Assembly: GCA_002339015.1 (NCBI GenBank)
Contig: DDJC01000002.1
Location: 104,360-168,359, forward strand
Source: Burkholderiales bacterium UBA1834
Lineage (GTDB): Bacteria; Pseudomonadota; Gammaproteobacteria; Burkholderiales; Burkholderiaceae_C
Length of the DNA stretch: 64,000 bases
Direction: 5' to 3'
The notes under the pieces were generated by a model that saw only the letters and a list, made by a program, of their open reading frames with translations, was not told where the DNA came from and did not search any database. The translations under genes were made by a program, and so were the position numbers. Below, piece after piece: positions 9,841 to 18,979 of the stretch (positions are counted from its first letter, which is position 1; every line of letters starts with the position of its first letter).

Positions 9841-9880
9841 CCGGCGCATCCGGCGCATCCGGCGCATCCGGCGCATCCGG
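9841..9880. repeat. Minisatellite, 9-bp unit CCGGCGCAT x 4.4
   Basis: Four perfect copies of CCGGCGCAT plus a partial fifth, starting 8 bp upstream of the recX start codon, between recA and recX. Copy number is prone to slippage; it would change the spacing before recX, not its reading frame. Confidence 0.95.
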
Positions 9881-9942
9881 ACCAGTACCACAGGGCCAGC
9901 CTGGTTCAGACCACATGAGGCCACGGCCCCAGCCGGGCCAGA

Positions 9943-10998
9943 TCACTCGGCGTCCGAAGCGCCCACCACGGCCGGTGGCAGCAGCGAGATGCCCAGCGAT
10001 TCACGGATCTTGTTCTCGATCTCGCGGGCCAAGTCAGGGTTCTCGCGCAGAAACTCGCGCGAGTTGTCCTTGCCCTGGCCAATCTTCTCGCCGTTGTAGG
10101 CATACCAGGCCCCGGATTTGTCGACAATCTTGGCGGTCACGCCCAGGTCGATGATCTCGCCTTCTCGGGAAATGCCTTCGCCGTAGAGGATGTCGAACTC
10201 GGCGGTCTTGAAGGGGGGGGACACCTTGTTCTTGACAACCTTGACCTTGGTCTCGTTGCCGATGATTTCTTCGCCCTTCTTGATCGAGCCGATGCGGCGG
10301 ATGTCAAGGCGCACCGAGGCGTAGAACTTGAGCGCATTGCCGCCGGTGGTGGTTTCGGGGCTGCCGAACATCACGCCGATCTTCATGCGGATCTGGTTGA
10401 TGAAGACGACCATGCAGTTGGTCTTCTTGATCGTGGCAGTGAGCTTGCGCAGGGCCTGGCTCATCAGGCGGGCCTGCAGGCCGGGCAGTGCGTCACCCAT
10501 CTCGCCTTCGAGTTCGGCCTTGGGGGTGAGTGCGGCCACCGAATCAACGATGATCAGATCGACAGAGCCGGAGCGCACCAGGGCGTCGACGATCTCGAGG
10601 GCCTGCTCGCCCGTGTCGGGCTGGGAGATCAGCAGATCCTGCAGGTTGACGCCCAGCTTTTGCGCATACTGCGCATCCAGGGCGTGTTCGGCATCGATGA
10701 AGGCGCAGACGCCGCCCTGCTTTTGCATCTCGGCCACGACCTGCAGGGTGAGGGTGGTTTTGCCGGAGGATTCGGGGCCGTAGATCTCGACCACGCGACC
10801 ACGGGGCAGGCCGCCGACGCCCAGGGCGATGTCCAGGCCCAGGGAACCGGTGGAGACGACCTGGATGTCCTCGACCACCTCGCCTTCGCCCAGGCGCATG
10901 ATGGAGCCCTTGCCGAACTGCTTCTCGATCTGGGCCAGGGCCGCCTGGAGGGCTTTGGCTTTTTCGTTGCTCAGGGCGGACTTGGCGGTGGCTTCCAT
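9943..10998 (-). CDS. recA: Recombinase RecA
   Basis: 351 residues. DNA-dependent ATPase that forms the recombination filament and triggers LexA self-cleavage. Motifs: [17 protein letters not shown], Walker [11 protein letters not shown] (about 69-78), [25 protein letters not shown], Walker [11 protein letters not shown], the DNA-binding L1/L2 loops ([48 protein letters not shown] region), and an acidic C-terminal tail. Preceded by a LexA-type box and -10; followed by recX. Confidence 0.99.
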   Translation of the reverse strand: MEATAKSALSNEKAKALQAALAQIEKQFGKGSIMRLGEGEVVEDIQVVSTGSLGLDIALGVGGLPRGRVVEIYGPESSGKTTLTLQVVAEMQKQGGVCAFIDAEHALDAQYAQKLGVNLQDLLISQPDTGEQALEIVDALVRSGSVDLIIVDSVAALTPKAELEGEMGDALPGLQARLMSQALRKLTATIKKTNCMVVFINQIRMKIGVMFGSPETTTGGNALKFYASVRLDIRRIGSIKKGEEIIGNETKVKVVKNKVSPPFKTAEFDILYGEGISREGEIIDLGVTAKIVDKSGAWYAYNGEKIGQGKDNSREFLRENPDLAREIENKIRESLGISLLPPAVVGASDAE

Positions 10999-11073
10999 GC
11001 AGGGTCTCCGGGGGCGGCGATGCGTTGCCGCGGGGGTTGTTCAGGGTGTCGACGGGGCCGACGGGATGGCGCC

Positions 11074-11103
11074 ATTATGGCAAAGACTGGATCTTTGTAC
11101 AGT
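11074..11103 (-). promoter_or_regulatory. recA promoter with LexA (SOS) box
   Basis: An 18-bp element at 11086-11103, minus strand ACTG-N10-CAGT, matches the CTG-N10-CAG LexA operator. A CATAAT -10 lies at 11079-11074, and a -35-like CTGTAC (11102-11097) inside the box at 17-bp spacing, so LexA would block polymerase directly. Confidence 0.82.
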
Positions 11104-11193
11104 GGTCGTGGCTTAATTTTCACGCCCTCGCAAGGGTGACCCAAAAGGGGGGCATGGGGACGCCGGCCCGTGGTCCGGACATTGCAATAGTCA

Positions 11194-11208
11194 TGCTGCA
11201 CTGCAGCA
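11194..11208. promoter_or_regulatory. CTGC-N3-GCAG palindrome in the patatin promoter
   Basis: TGCTGC-ACT-GCAGCA, a perfect 6-bp inverted repeat 14-20 bp before the patatin start codons. It follows a TTGCAA (11182-11187) that could be a -35. The half-site resembles the CTGC-N3-GCAG element described for the polyhydroxyalkanoate regulator PhaR. Two similar sites occur upstream of ptsN in this window. Confidence 0.5.
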
Positions 11209-11227
11209 ATTTGATTAGACTGTGCCC

Positions 11228-12457
11228 ATGACGACCCGCCGTAACCCCGCCAAGCCCGGCCCCGCTGCCAGCGCCCCGCTGCGCAAGAGCGCATCCAGCC
11301 GCACCCAGACCAGGACCGCACCGTCCAATCCACCGGTGGTCAAGGCGCCCGCCCGGAAGGCCGCCCCCGCCAGGCGCAAGGCCGCCGCGCCGCGCGCCCG
11401 GCCCACAGTGGACCTTGCCCTGCAGGGCGGCGGTTCGCACGGCGCTTTCACCTGGGGCGTGCTCGACCGGCTCCTGGACGACGACGGCCTGGATTTCATG
11501 GGCATCTCAGGAACGAGTGCAGGCGCGCTCAACGGCGCTGTGATGCTGACGGGGTATGTGCAGGGCCACGCCGAAGGCGGCGAGACGCAGGCCCGCCGAC
11601 AGGCCCAGCAGGCCCTGCGCGACTTCTGGCAGGACGTCAGCCGCCACGGCCCCATCTTCTCGCCCCTGACGATCCAGAACGGGCTACTGCGGCCCGAGTT
11701 CAACTTCGACCAGTTTCCGGCCTACCAGTGGCTGAACATGTTCACGCGGGCCTTCAGCCCCTACGAGTTCAACCCACTCAACCTGAACCCGCTGCGCGAC
11801 GTGCTGCAGCGCCACGTCAAGGTCGAGGCGCTGCACCAGGGCTGCAAGCGCTGCGACGTACACCTGTTCATCACGGCCACCTCGGTGCGCACCGGTCAGG
11901 CGCGCGTCTTCACGGATCAAGCCCTGAGCCTGGACGCCCTGCTGGCCTCGGCCTGTCTGCCCTTCGTGTTCCAGGCGGTGGAGATCGACGGCGAGCCCTA
12001 CTGGGACGGCGGCTACACGGGCAACCCTGCCCTCTTCCCGCTGATCTACAACACCCAGGCCATGGACATCCTGCTCATCAAGATCAATGCGCTGGCGCGG
12101 CCGGACACGCCCACGCGCAGCATGGACATCATCGACCGGCTCAGCGAGATCACCTTCAACACCAGCCTGATCGGCGAGATGCGGGCGATCGCTTTCGTGT
12201 CTCGCCTGCTGAAGGAGCAGAAGCTCGATCCGGGCCGCTACAAGGATCTGCGCCTGCACATGGTGGCCGACGACGACGGCCTGGCGCCCTTCAACGCCTC
12301 CAGCAAGTTCAACACCGACTGGACCTTCCTGCAGCAGCTGCACGCGCTGGGCCGCCAGGCGGCCGACGGCTGGCTGGCCGCGCACCGGGCTGACGTGGGC
12401 CAGCGCAGCTCGCTCAAGATCGAGGAAACCTTCCTGGGGATGCAGACCAGCGTTTGA
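11228..12457 (+). CDS. Patatin-like phospholipase/esterase
   Basis: 409 residues. A 60-residue Ala/Pro/Lys/Arg-rich basic tail leads into a patatin domain: oxyanion loop LQGGGSHGAFTWGVLD, nucleophile elbow GTSAG with Ser97, and the dyad Asp in DGGYTGNP. The domain is a Ser-Asp acyl hydrolase of lipids. There is no signal peptide, so it is cytoplasmic or surface-bound to membrane or lipid inclusions through the basic tail. ATG at 11228 is taken; a GTG at 11222 (two codons longer) is possible. No clear Shine-Dalgarno, so possibly a very short leader. Divergent from recA; metH follows after 23 bp. Confidence 0.9.
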   Translation: MTTRRNPAKPGPAASAPLRKSASSRTQTRTAPSNPPVVKAPARKAAPARRKAAAPRARPTVDLALQGGGSHGAFTWGVLDRLLDDDGLDFMGISGTSAGALNGAVMLTGYVQGHAEGGETQARRQAQQALRDFWQDVSRHGPIFSPLTIQNGLLRPEFNFDQFPAYQWLNMFTRAFSPYEFNPLNLNPLRDVLQRHVKVEALHQGCKRCDVHLFITATSVRTGQARVFTDQALSLDALLASACLPFVFQAVEIDGEPYWDGGYTGNPALFPLIYNTQAMDILLIKINALARPDTPTRSMDIIDRLSEITFNTSLIGEMRAIAFVSRLLKEQKLDPGRYKDLRLHMVADDDGLAPFNASSKFNTDWTFLQQLHALGRQAADGWLAAHRADVGQRSSLKIEETFLGMQTSV

Positions 12458-12463
12458 TGCCGC

Positions 12464-12480
12464 CCCGCTAAAATCGCGGG
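12464..12480 (+). promoter_or_regulatory. -10 element immediately before metH (leaderless candidate)
   Basis: TAAAAT at 12469-12474 ends 6 bp before the metH ATG at 12481, so transcription would begin at or next to the start codon. It is flanked by CCCGC/GCGGG. No Shine-Dalgarno is present. Confidence 0.5.
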
Positions 12481-15282
12481 ATGACCGCCCCCGCTTCGCC
12501 TTCCCACGCTGTTCCCACCCCGCCCCCGATGCGCCTGTCCGGCCTGGAGCCGGTCCACATCGGCCAGGGTACGCTGTTCGTGAACGTGGGCGAGCGCACC
12601 AACGTGACAGGCTCCAAGGCCTTCGCGCGCATGATTCTTGAGGGGCGTTTCGAGGATGCGCTGTCGGTGGCGCGCCAGCAGGTGGAAAACGGCGCCCAGG
12701 TGATCGACATCAACATGGACGAGGCCATGCTCGACAGCAAGGCTGCCATGGTGCGCTTTCTGAACCTGATCGCCGGCGAGCCCGAGATCGCGCGCGTGCC
12801 CATCATGATCGACTCGTCCAAGTGGGACGTGATCGAGGCGGGCCTGAAGTGCGTGCAGGGCAAGGGCATCGTCAACTCCATCTCGCTGAAGGAAGGCAAG
12901 GCCGAGTTCAAGCGCCAGGCACGGCTGATCAAGCGCTACGGCGCCGCCACTGTGGTGATGGCCTTCGACGAAGTGGGCCAGGCCGACACCTACGCGCGCA
13001 AGACCGAGATCTGCGCGCGCGCTTACCGCATCCTGGTGGACGAAGTGGGCTTCCCGCCCGAGGACATCGTGTTCGACCCGAACATCTTCGCGGTGGCCAC
13101 CGGCATCGAGGAGCACGACAACTACGCCGTCGACTTCATCGAGGCCACGCGATGGATCAAGCAGAACCTGCCGGGCGCCAAGATCAGCGGCGGCGTGTCG
13201 AATGTGAGCTTCAGCTTCCGCGGCAACGAGCCGGTGCGAGAAGCCATTCACACCGTGTTCCTGTACCACGCCATCCAGGCGGGCATGGACATGGGCATCG
13301 TCAACGCCGGCATGGTGGGCGTGTACGACAACCTTGATGCGCAGTTGCGCGAGCGCGTCGAAGACGTGGTGCTCAACCGCAAGCCCGTCTACCGCGAAGG
13401 CGACGACACCAGCCTGACGCCGACCGAGCGCCTGCTGGCCATCGCCGAGCAGGTCAAGGGCACGGCCAAGGACGACAGCGCGAAGCTGGCCTGGCGCGGC
13501 ACCGCTGAAGAGCCGGCCACGGTCGAGGTGCGCCTGAGCCACGCACTGGTGCACGGCATCACCGACTTCATCGTGGCCGACACCGAAGAGGCCTGGCAGA
13601 AGATCAAGGCCGGAGGCGGACGCCCGCTGCACGTGATCGAAGGCCCGTTGATGGCCGGCATGAACACTGTGGGCGACCTGTTCGGCGCGGGCAAGATGTT
13701 CCTGCCTCAGGTGGTGAAATCCGCCCGCGTGATGAAGCAGGCCGTGGCCCACCTGCTGCCCTACATCGAGGAAGAAAAGGCTCAGCTGATCGCGGCGGGC
13801 GGCGACGCCAAGGCCAAAGGCAAGATCGTGATCGCCACCGTGAAGGGCGATGTGCACGACATCGGCAAGAACATCGTCACCGTGGTCTTGCAGTGCAATA
13901 ACTTCGAGGTGGTCAACATGGGCGTGATGGTGCCCTGTGCCGACATCCTGGCCAAGGCCAAGGAAGAAGGCGCCGACATCATCGGCCTGTCCGGCCTGAT
14001 CACGCCCAGCCTGGAAGAGATGCAGTACGTGGCGGGCGAGATGGAGCGGGACGACTACTTCCGCGAGCGCCAGATACCGCTGCTGATCGGTGGCGCCACC
14101 TGCTCGCGCGTGCACACAGCCGTGAAGATCGCGCCCAATTTCAGCGGGCCGGTGGTCTACGTGCCCGATGCCTCGCGCGCGGTGGGCGTGTGCTCCGAGC
14201 TGCTGAGCCCCGAGCGCCAGGCCGCCTACATCGCCGAGCTGAACGCCGACTACGACAAGGTGCGTCAGCAGCACGCCAACAAGAAGGCCACGCCCATGGT
14301 GCCCTTGGCCGAGGCGCGCGCCAACAAGACGCCGGTGGACTGGTCGATCCACACGCCCGAGGCGCCCAAGTTCCTGGGACGGCGCGTGTTCAAGAACTAC
14401 GACCTGGGCGAGCTGGCCGCCTACATCGACTGGGGCCCGTTCTTCCAGACCTGGGACCTGGCCGGCCCCTTCCCCGCCATCCTGAAGGACGAGGTGGTGG
14501 GCGAGGAAGCCACGCGTGTCTATGCCGATGCCCAGGCCATGCTCAAGAAGATCGTGGAAGGCCGCTGGCTGACCGCGCACGGTGTGATCGCGCTGTACCC
14601 GGCCAACACGGTGAACGATGACGTGATCGAGGTCTACCGAGACGAGACGCGCAGCGAGGTGCTGATGAAATGGGCGCCGCTGCGCATGCAGACCGAGCGT
14701 CCCACGGTCGACGGGGTGAAACGCCCCAACCGCAGCCTGGCCGATTTCATCGCGCCCCGGCCCGATGCCGGCGGCAAGCCCGACTACATCGGCCTGTTCG
14801 CGGTGACGGCCGGCCTGAACATCGAGAAGAAGGAAGCGGAGTTCATGGCCCGCCATGACGACTACTCCGCCATCATGCTCAAGGCCCTGGCCGACCGCCT
14901 GGCCGAGGCCTTCGCCGAGCGCATGCACGAGCGCGTGCGCAAGGAGTTCTGGGCCTATGCCGAGCAGGAACAACTGGACAACACCCAGTTGATCAAGGAG
15001 CAGTACCGCGGCATCCGACCGGCACCCGGCTACCCTGCCTGCCCTGACCACACCGTCAAGCGCGCCATGTTCAAGGTGCTGGACGCGCACGAGGTGCACA
15101 TGCACCTGACCGAGAGCCTGGCCATGATGCCTGCCGCCAGCGTGAGCGGCTTCTACATGGCCCACCCCGAGGCCGACTACTTCAACGTTGGCAAGATCGC
15201 AGGGGATCAGCTGGAAGACTGGGCCGGACACACCGGCCTGAGCATCACCGAGGCCGAACGCGCCCTGTCGCCCAACCTGTAA
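12481..15282 (+). CDS. metH: Cobalamin-dependent methionine synthase, lacking the homocysteine module
   Basis: 933 residues, versus about 1,230 for full MetH. Domains: methyltetrahydrofolate/pterin binding (about 30-300, [21 protein letters not shown]), cobalamin cap (about 345-440), cobalamin Rossmann domain with GDVHDIGKN (H459 is the lower cobalt ligand) and [16 protein letters not shown], and the AdoMet reactivation domain (about 620-925) with [12 protein letters not shown] (R846). The N-terminal Hcy-binding zinc domain with its Cys triad is missing and is not encoded in the upstream 1.2 kb (patatin gene). Burkholderiales often carry it as a separate ORF, so a partner is expected elsewhere. 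Confidence 0.97.
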   Translation: MTAPASPSHAVPTPPPMRLSGLEPVHIGQGTLFVNVGERTNVTGSKAFARMILEGRFEDALSVARQQVENGAQVIDINMDEAMLDSKAAMVRFLNLIAGEPEIARVPIMIDSSKWDVIEAGLKCVQGKGIVNSISLKEGKAEFKRQARLIKRYGAATVVMAFDEVGQADTYARKTEICARAYRILVDEVGFPPEDIVFDPNIFAVATGIEEHDNYAVDFIEATRWIKQNLPGAKISGGVSNVSFSFRGNEPVREAIHTVFLYHAIQAGMDMGIVNAGMVGVYDNLDAQLRERVEDVVLNRKPVYREGDDTSLTPTERLLAIAEQVKGTAKDDSAKLAWRGTAEEPATVEVRLSHALVHGITDFIVADTEEAWQKIKAGGGRPLHVIEGPLMAGMNTVGDLFGAGKMFLPQVVKSARVMKQAVAHLLPYIEEEKAQLIAAGGDAKAKGKIVIATVKGDVHDIGKNIVTVVLQCNNFEVVNMGVMVPCADILAKAKEEGADIIGLSGLITPSLEEMQYVAGEMERDDYFRERQIPLLIGGATCSRVHTAVKIAPNFSGPVVYVPDASRAVGVCSELLSPERQAAYIAELNADYDKVRQQHANKKATPMVPLAEARANKTPVDWSIHTPEAPKFLGRRVFKNYDLGELAAYIDWGPFFQTWDLAGPFPAILKDEVVGEEATRVYADAQAMLKKIVEGRWLTAHGVIALYPANTVNDDVIEVYRDETRSEVLMKWAPLRMQTERPTVDGVKRPNRSLADFIAPRPDAGGKPDYIGLFAVTAGLNIEKKEAEFMARHDDYSAIMLKALADRLAEAFAERMHERVRKEFWAYAEQEQLDNTQLIKEQYRGIRPAPGYPACPDHTVKRAMFKVLDAHEVHMHLTESLAMMPAASVSGFYMAHPEADYFNVGKIAGDQLEDWAGHTGLSITEAERALSPNL

Positions 15283-15300
15283 GGCGATCACCATCGCCTT
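15281..15300 (+). terminator. Hairpin at the metH stop codon
   Basis: AAGGCGAT-CACC-ATCGCCTT, a perfect 8-bp stem overlapping the last base pairs of the TAA stop. There is no T-run after it, so a weak terminator or 3'-end stabiliser. Confidence 0.5.
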
Positions 15301-15514
15301 GTCAGCCTGCTTCCTACAACGGGCTTGACCTTACAAATCGTCACTCAAACGTTTGACGGTGGCCGTGACTTTGCGCACGGCGGGTTACCCCTGCACACCT
15401 GAAAAGCAGAGAGCATCGCGCCGATACCGATCGGAGGCGTTCACGGCGGTACCCAGAACATCGAAGAACGCCCGCAGGTCCAGTGGGTTGATCGTTCGAA
15501 TGTGGGTGACGTGC

Positions 15515-17350
15515 ATGAAGTGGATGGGTTGGTCGGCCGGTCGCATGACCGTGATCGCGGCGCTGGCCGCGGCAATGCTCAGCGCATGCGGGGGCGGCGG
15601 TGGTGGCGGCGGCAGCGCTGGCGGAGGCAACGCCCCCGGCAGCAATGGCAGCGGAACCTCGTCGGGCCAGGCTGCGCCCGAAACCGGCAACGCCAGCCAG
15701 GCTGGTGCGATCACTGAACATGATGCCCACCGCTTCCTGGGCCAGGCCAGCTTTGGCGCCACACCAAGTACCGTGGCCAGCGTGCGATCGCTGGGATATG
15801 CAGGCTGGATCGACAACCAGTTCAACACCGGTTTGTCTGTCTCACACGTGTCCACCGCAGAGGCCTCGGTCGCCCGGCTCCTTGCGGACAAGGCCAGGGC
15901 CAGCGACATTTCCTATACATGGTGGACACACGCCGTACAGGATCCGGCGCAACTGCGCCAACGCGTCGCCTATGCACTCTCGCAGATCTTCGTCGTGTCG
16001 ACCATGGACTCGGTGCTGGCCGACAACTCACGCCTGGTTGCCAGCTACATGGACATGCTGATCCAGCACAGTGGCAGCACCTACCGCGAACTGCTGGAAG
16101 CGGTGGCACTGCACCCTGCCATGGGCATCTACCTCTCCACGCTGCAGAACCGCAAGGAAGATCCGGTCAGCGGCCGCATCCCGGACGAGAACTTCGCGCG
16201 CGAAGTGATGCAGCTGTTTTCCATCGGACTGTACGAACTCAACGATGACGGCAGCCTCAAGCTGCGCAATGGCCAACCCATCGAAACTTATACCCCCGAC
16301 GATGTCCGGGGGCTGGCCAAGGTGTTCACGGGCTGGAGCTGGCACCGCCCCGCTGGCAACACGGCTGAATGGTGGCGCTGCTTCTGGCCCTCGGCAGGCT
16401 GCAACGACTTCGCCCTGCAAAGCAGGATGCCTATGAGCGGCTACGCCGAAGCGCACTCGACAAGCGAAAAGCGCTTCCTGGGGATCACGGTCCCTGCCCA
16501 GGCCACGGCCAATCCGGCGCTGAGCCTGCGCCTGGCGCTCGACCGCTTGGCGACCCATCCGAACACCGCCCCCTTCATCAGCAAACAGCTGATCCAGCGG
16601 CTGGTGACCAGCAATCCCAGCCCGGCCTATGTGGCCCGAGTGACCAGCGTGTTCCGCGGCAGCAATGGCAGCCTGCGCGCCGTCGTCAAAGCCATTTTGC
16701 TGGATGCAGAAGCGCGCACCCCGGGCACCAGCGGCGTGAGCATGCCCAGCCACGGCAAGCTGCGCGAGCCCGTGCTGCGTCTGAGCCAGCTTCTGCGAGC
16801 GATCCCGCACAGTTCGACGATGTACACCACGCTGCAGTCGGCGCAAAGCGCCGCGCCCTTCTACTACGCATCGGCCACCGACGACCCCGCGTTCGCCCTC
16901 GGCCAGACGCCCATGCGCTCGCCGTCTGTCTTCAACTTCTACCGCCCAGGCTACAAGCCGCCCCGCAGCCAACTGGGCGCGCTGGGTCTGGTCGCGCCGG
17001 AAATGCAGGCCACCAGCGAGACCTCGGTGCTGGGCTATGCCAACTTCATCACCACGATCCTGGACCAGGGCTGGGGGGAAACGCACCCCCAGACAGGCAA
17101 GCCGGACATCCAGTTCAACCTCAGCGCACTGCAAGCCCTGGACGATGGCAGCAACACGGCACGGCCGCAGCGCATGGTCGATGAGGCCGCGCGCCTTCTG
17201 CTGGGCGGCCCCCTGAGCAGTGCTCTGAACGAGCGGGTGGTCACAGCGGTGGGGGCCATGCCTCGCGCCAACGACCAGCAAAAGCGCCGCCGCGCCGCCG
17301 CCGCCGTGGCCTTGATTGCCGTTTCCCCCAACTACATCGTCCAGCAATAA
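15515..17350 (+). CDS. DUF1800 lipoprotein
   Basis: 611 residues. Start at 15515 (MKWMGWSAGRMTVIAA) gives a lipoprotein signal ending in LSAC with a Gly-run after the Cys; GGGTGA lies 7-8 nt upstream. The frame is open 162 bp further upstream but without signal character. The body is a DUF1800 domain: DAHRFLGQASFGATP, RVAYALSQIFVVS, NFAREVMQLFSIGLYELN, GLAKVFTGWSW, HPNTAPFISKQLIQRLVTSNPSP and SVFNFYRPGY. Function is unknown in the family; it is nearly always paired with DUF1501, as here (9 bp apart). Likely outer-membrane or periplasmic. Confidence 0.93.
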   Translation: MKWMGWSAGRMTVIAALAAAMLSACGGGGGGGGSAGGGNAPGSNGSGTSSGQAAPETGNASQAGAITEHDAHRFLGQASFGATPSTVASVRSLGYAGWIDNQFNTGLSVSHVSTAEASVARLLADKARASDISYTWWTHAVQDPAQLRQRVAYALSQIFVVSTMDSVLADNSRLVASYMDMLIQHSGSTYRELLEAVALHPAMGIYLSTLQNRKEDPVSGRIPDENFAREVMQLFSIGLYELNDDGSLKLRNGQPIETYTPDDVRGLAKVFTGWSWHRPAGNTAEWWRCFWPSAGCNDFALQSRMPMSGYAEAHSTSEKRFLGITVPAQATANPALSLRLALDRLATHPNTAPFISKQLIQRLVTSNPSPAYVARVTSVFRGSNGSLRAVVKAILLDAEARTPGTSGVSMPSHGKLREPVLRLSQLLRAIPHSSTMYTTLQSAQSAAPFYYASATDDPAFALGQTPMRSPSVFNFYRPGYKPPRSQLGALGLVAPEMQATSETSVLGYANFITTILDQGWGETHPQTGKPDIQFNLSALQALDDGSNTARPQRMVDEAARLLLGGPLSSALNERVVTAVGAMPRANDQQKRRRAAAAVALIAVSPNYIVQQ

Positions 17351-17359
17351 GGCACCATC

Positions 17360-18964
17360 ATGAGCAAGCAACTGAGCCGCCGCATCTTCCTGCGTCATGC
17401 CGCCGCCCTGGGATCGCTGGGCGCCGCTGCGCCCCTGGGCATGAGCCTGTCCCTGCTGGGCCATGCGTCCGCCCAGGCCTCGCAAGGCGACTACAAGGCC
17501 CTGGTCTGCGTCTTCCTGACTGGTGGCAACGACGCCTACAACACCGTGCTGGCCACCGACAGCGACTCCTGGACGCACTACACCAACCAGCGCGACCCCA
17601 TGGCCCGCGGCTCGGCCGGTTCCGGCACGTCCATCGCGCTGCTGCCCGCAGGCACAGCATCCAACGCACAGGCGGGCGCGGGTACGCCCGCAAGGCTGGG
17701 AGGCGTGCTGCCCATCTCCCACTCAGGCAGGTCAGTTCACGCCTCCCGGCAGTTCGCCATGCATCCCTTGCTGAACGAGGTGCAGTCTCTGCATCAGGCA
17801 GGGCGGGTGGCCGTGCTGGCCAACGTCGGACCACTCAAGCGGCACCTGACCAAAACCGAATACACGGGTGAAGTGGTGCCCCGCCCCGCCAAGCTCTTCT
17901 CGCACAACGATCAGCAGTCCACCTGGCAATCGTTCTCGCCGGAAGGCGCGGACAACGGCTGGGGCGGACGCATGGGTGACCTGCTGATGTCCGGCAACGC
18001 CACAGGCCTGGGCGCATCAGCCTCCCTGGTGCAGCGCTCGTTCACCTGCCTGTCCCCCGGCAGCTACGGCATCTGGCTCTCCGGTGCCGAGGCGCAGGCC
18101 ATGCAGGTGGGCGCCATGGGCATGCTTGAACTGGGCAACTGGGGATCGGTACTGGGCAGCGCATCGCTCAAGAGCGCCATGGCCGAGGTGATGAGCGCCG
18201 GGCAGGCCGACAACCTGTTCTGGGCCGATCACCAGGCCGTCACGCAGCGCAGCATGGCCATCCAGTCGCTCATCGGCCCGATTCTGCCGCCGCTGAGCAG
18301 CACCAACGGATTGGCCCCCTGGGCCACGCCGGGCAGCAACAACCCCTGGGCCGATCCCATGCTGAGCTACCTCAGTCCCAACACGGGTGGGGCGCGCTTC
18401 AACAGCCTTGCATTGCAGTTCCAGATGGTGGCCCGACTGATCGATGCCAACCGCACAGGCAACCTGGGCATGCGACGCCAGGTGTTCATGGTCACGCTGG
18501 GCGGCTTCGACACCCACGCGATGCAGAACGAGGAACACAGCGAGCGCATGGCCCAGCTCAACCACGCCCTGGCCTACTTCGACCGCGTGCTGGGCCAGAT
18601 GCCCAGCGGCGACATGCGCAGCCAGGTCACCACCTTCACGGCCTCGGAGTTCGGCCGCAATCTGGCCAACAACGGCGACGGCACCGACCACGGCTGGGGC
18701 AGCCATCATCTGATCATGGGCGGCGCCGTCAATGGCCGCGAGGTGTACGGCACCTATCCGCAACTGGCCACTGGCACCGTCAACAACGAGTACGACAGCC
18801 CTGACCTGCTGCAGAACGGCGCCATGCTGCCCTCGACCTCGGTCGACCAGTACGCCTACACGCTGGGCAAGTGGATGGGCCTGTCAGCAGGTCAACTGAC
18901 CGGCATCCTGCCCAACCTGGGCAACTTCGACGCCTCCACCCACGACCTGGGCTTCATGGCCTGA
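17360..18964 (+). CDS. DUF1501 protein with Tat signal
   Basis: 534 residues. The N-terminus MSKQLSRRIFLRHAAALGSL is a twin-arginine signal (SRRIFL) followed by a hydrophobic stretch and an Ala-x-Ala site (HASAQ). DUF1501 belongs to the alkaline-phosphatase-like/sulfatase superfamily: VCVFLTGGNDAYNTVL, HPLLNEVQSLHQAGRVAVLANVG, GGFDTHAMQNEEHSERMAQLN, TASEFGRN and GTDHGWGSHHLIMGGAVNG. Exported folded, probably with a bound metal. It forms a two-gene unit with the DUF1800 lipoprotein; the biological role of the pair is not established. Confidence 0.93.
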   Translation: MSKQLSRRIFLRHAAALGSLGAAAPLGMSLSLLGHASAQASQGDYKALVCVFLTGGNDAYNTVLATDSDSWTHYTNQRDPMARGSAGSGTSIALLPAGTASNAQAGAGTPARLGGVLPISHSGRSVHASRQFAMHPLLNEVQSLHQAGRVAVLANVGPLKRHLTKTEYTGEVVPRPAKLFSHNDQQSTWQSFSPEGADNGWGGRMGDLLMSGNATGLGASASLVQRSFTCLSPGSYGIWLSGAEAQAMQVGAMGMLELGNWGSVLGSASLKSAMAEVMSAGQADNLFWADHQAVTQRSMAIQSLIGPILPPLSSTNGLAPWATPGSNNPWADPMLSYLSPNTGGARFNSLALQFQMVARLIDANRTGNLGMRRQVFMVTLGGFDTHAMQNEEHSERMAQLNHALAYFDRVLGQMPSGDMRSQVTTFTASEFGRNLANNGDGTDHGWGSHHLIMGGAVNGREVYGTYPQLATGTVNNEYDSPDLLQNGAMLPSTSVDQYAYTLGKWMGLSAGQLTGILPNLGNFDASTHDLGFMA

Positions 18965-18979
18965 GCGCCTTGGCGCAGC

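Noticed and set aside
12238..15294. 1,018-codon minus-strand frame opposite metH
   Set aside because: Antisense of a high-GC gene; His/Ala/Gly-rich and no known domain, while the plus frame is a clear MetH.
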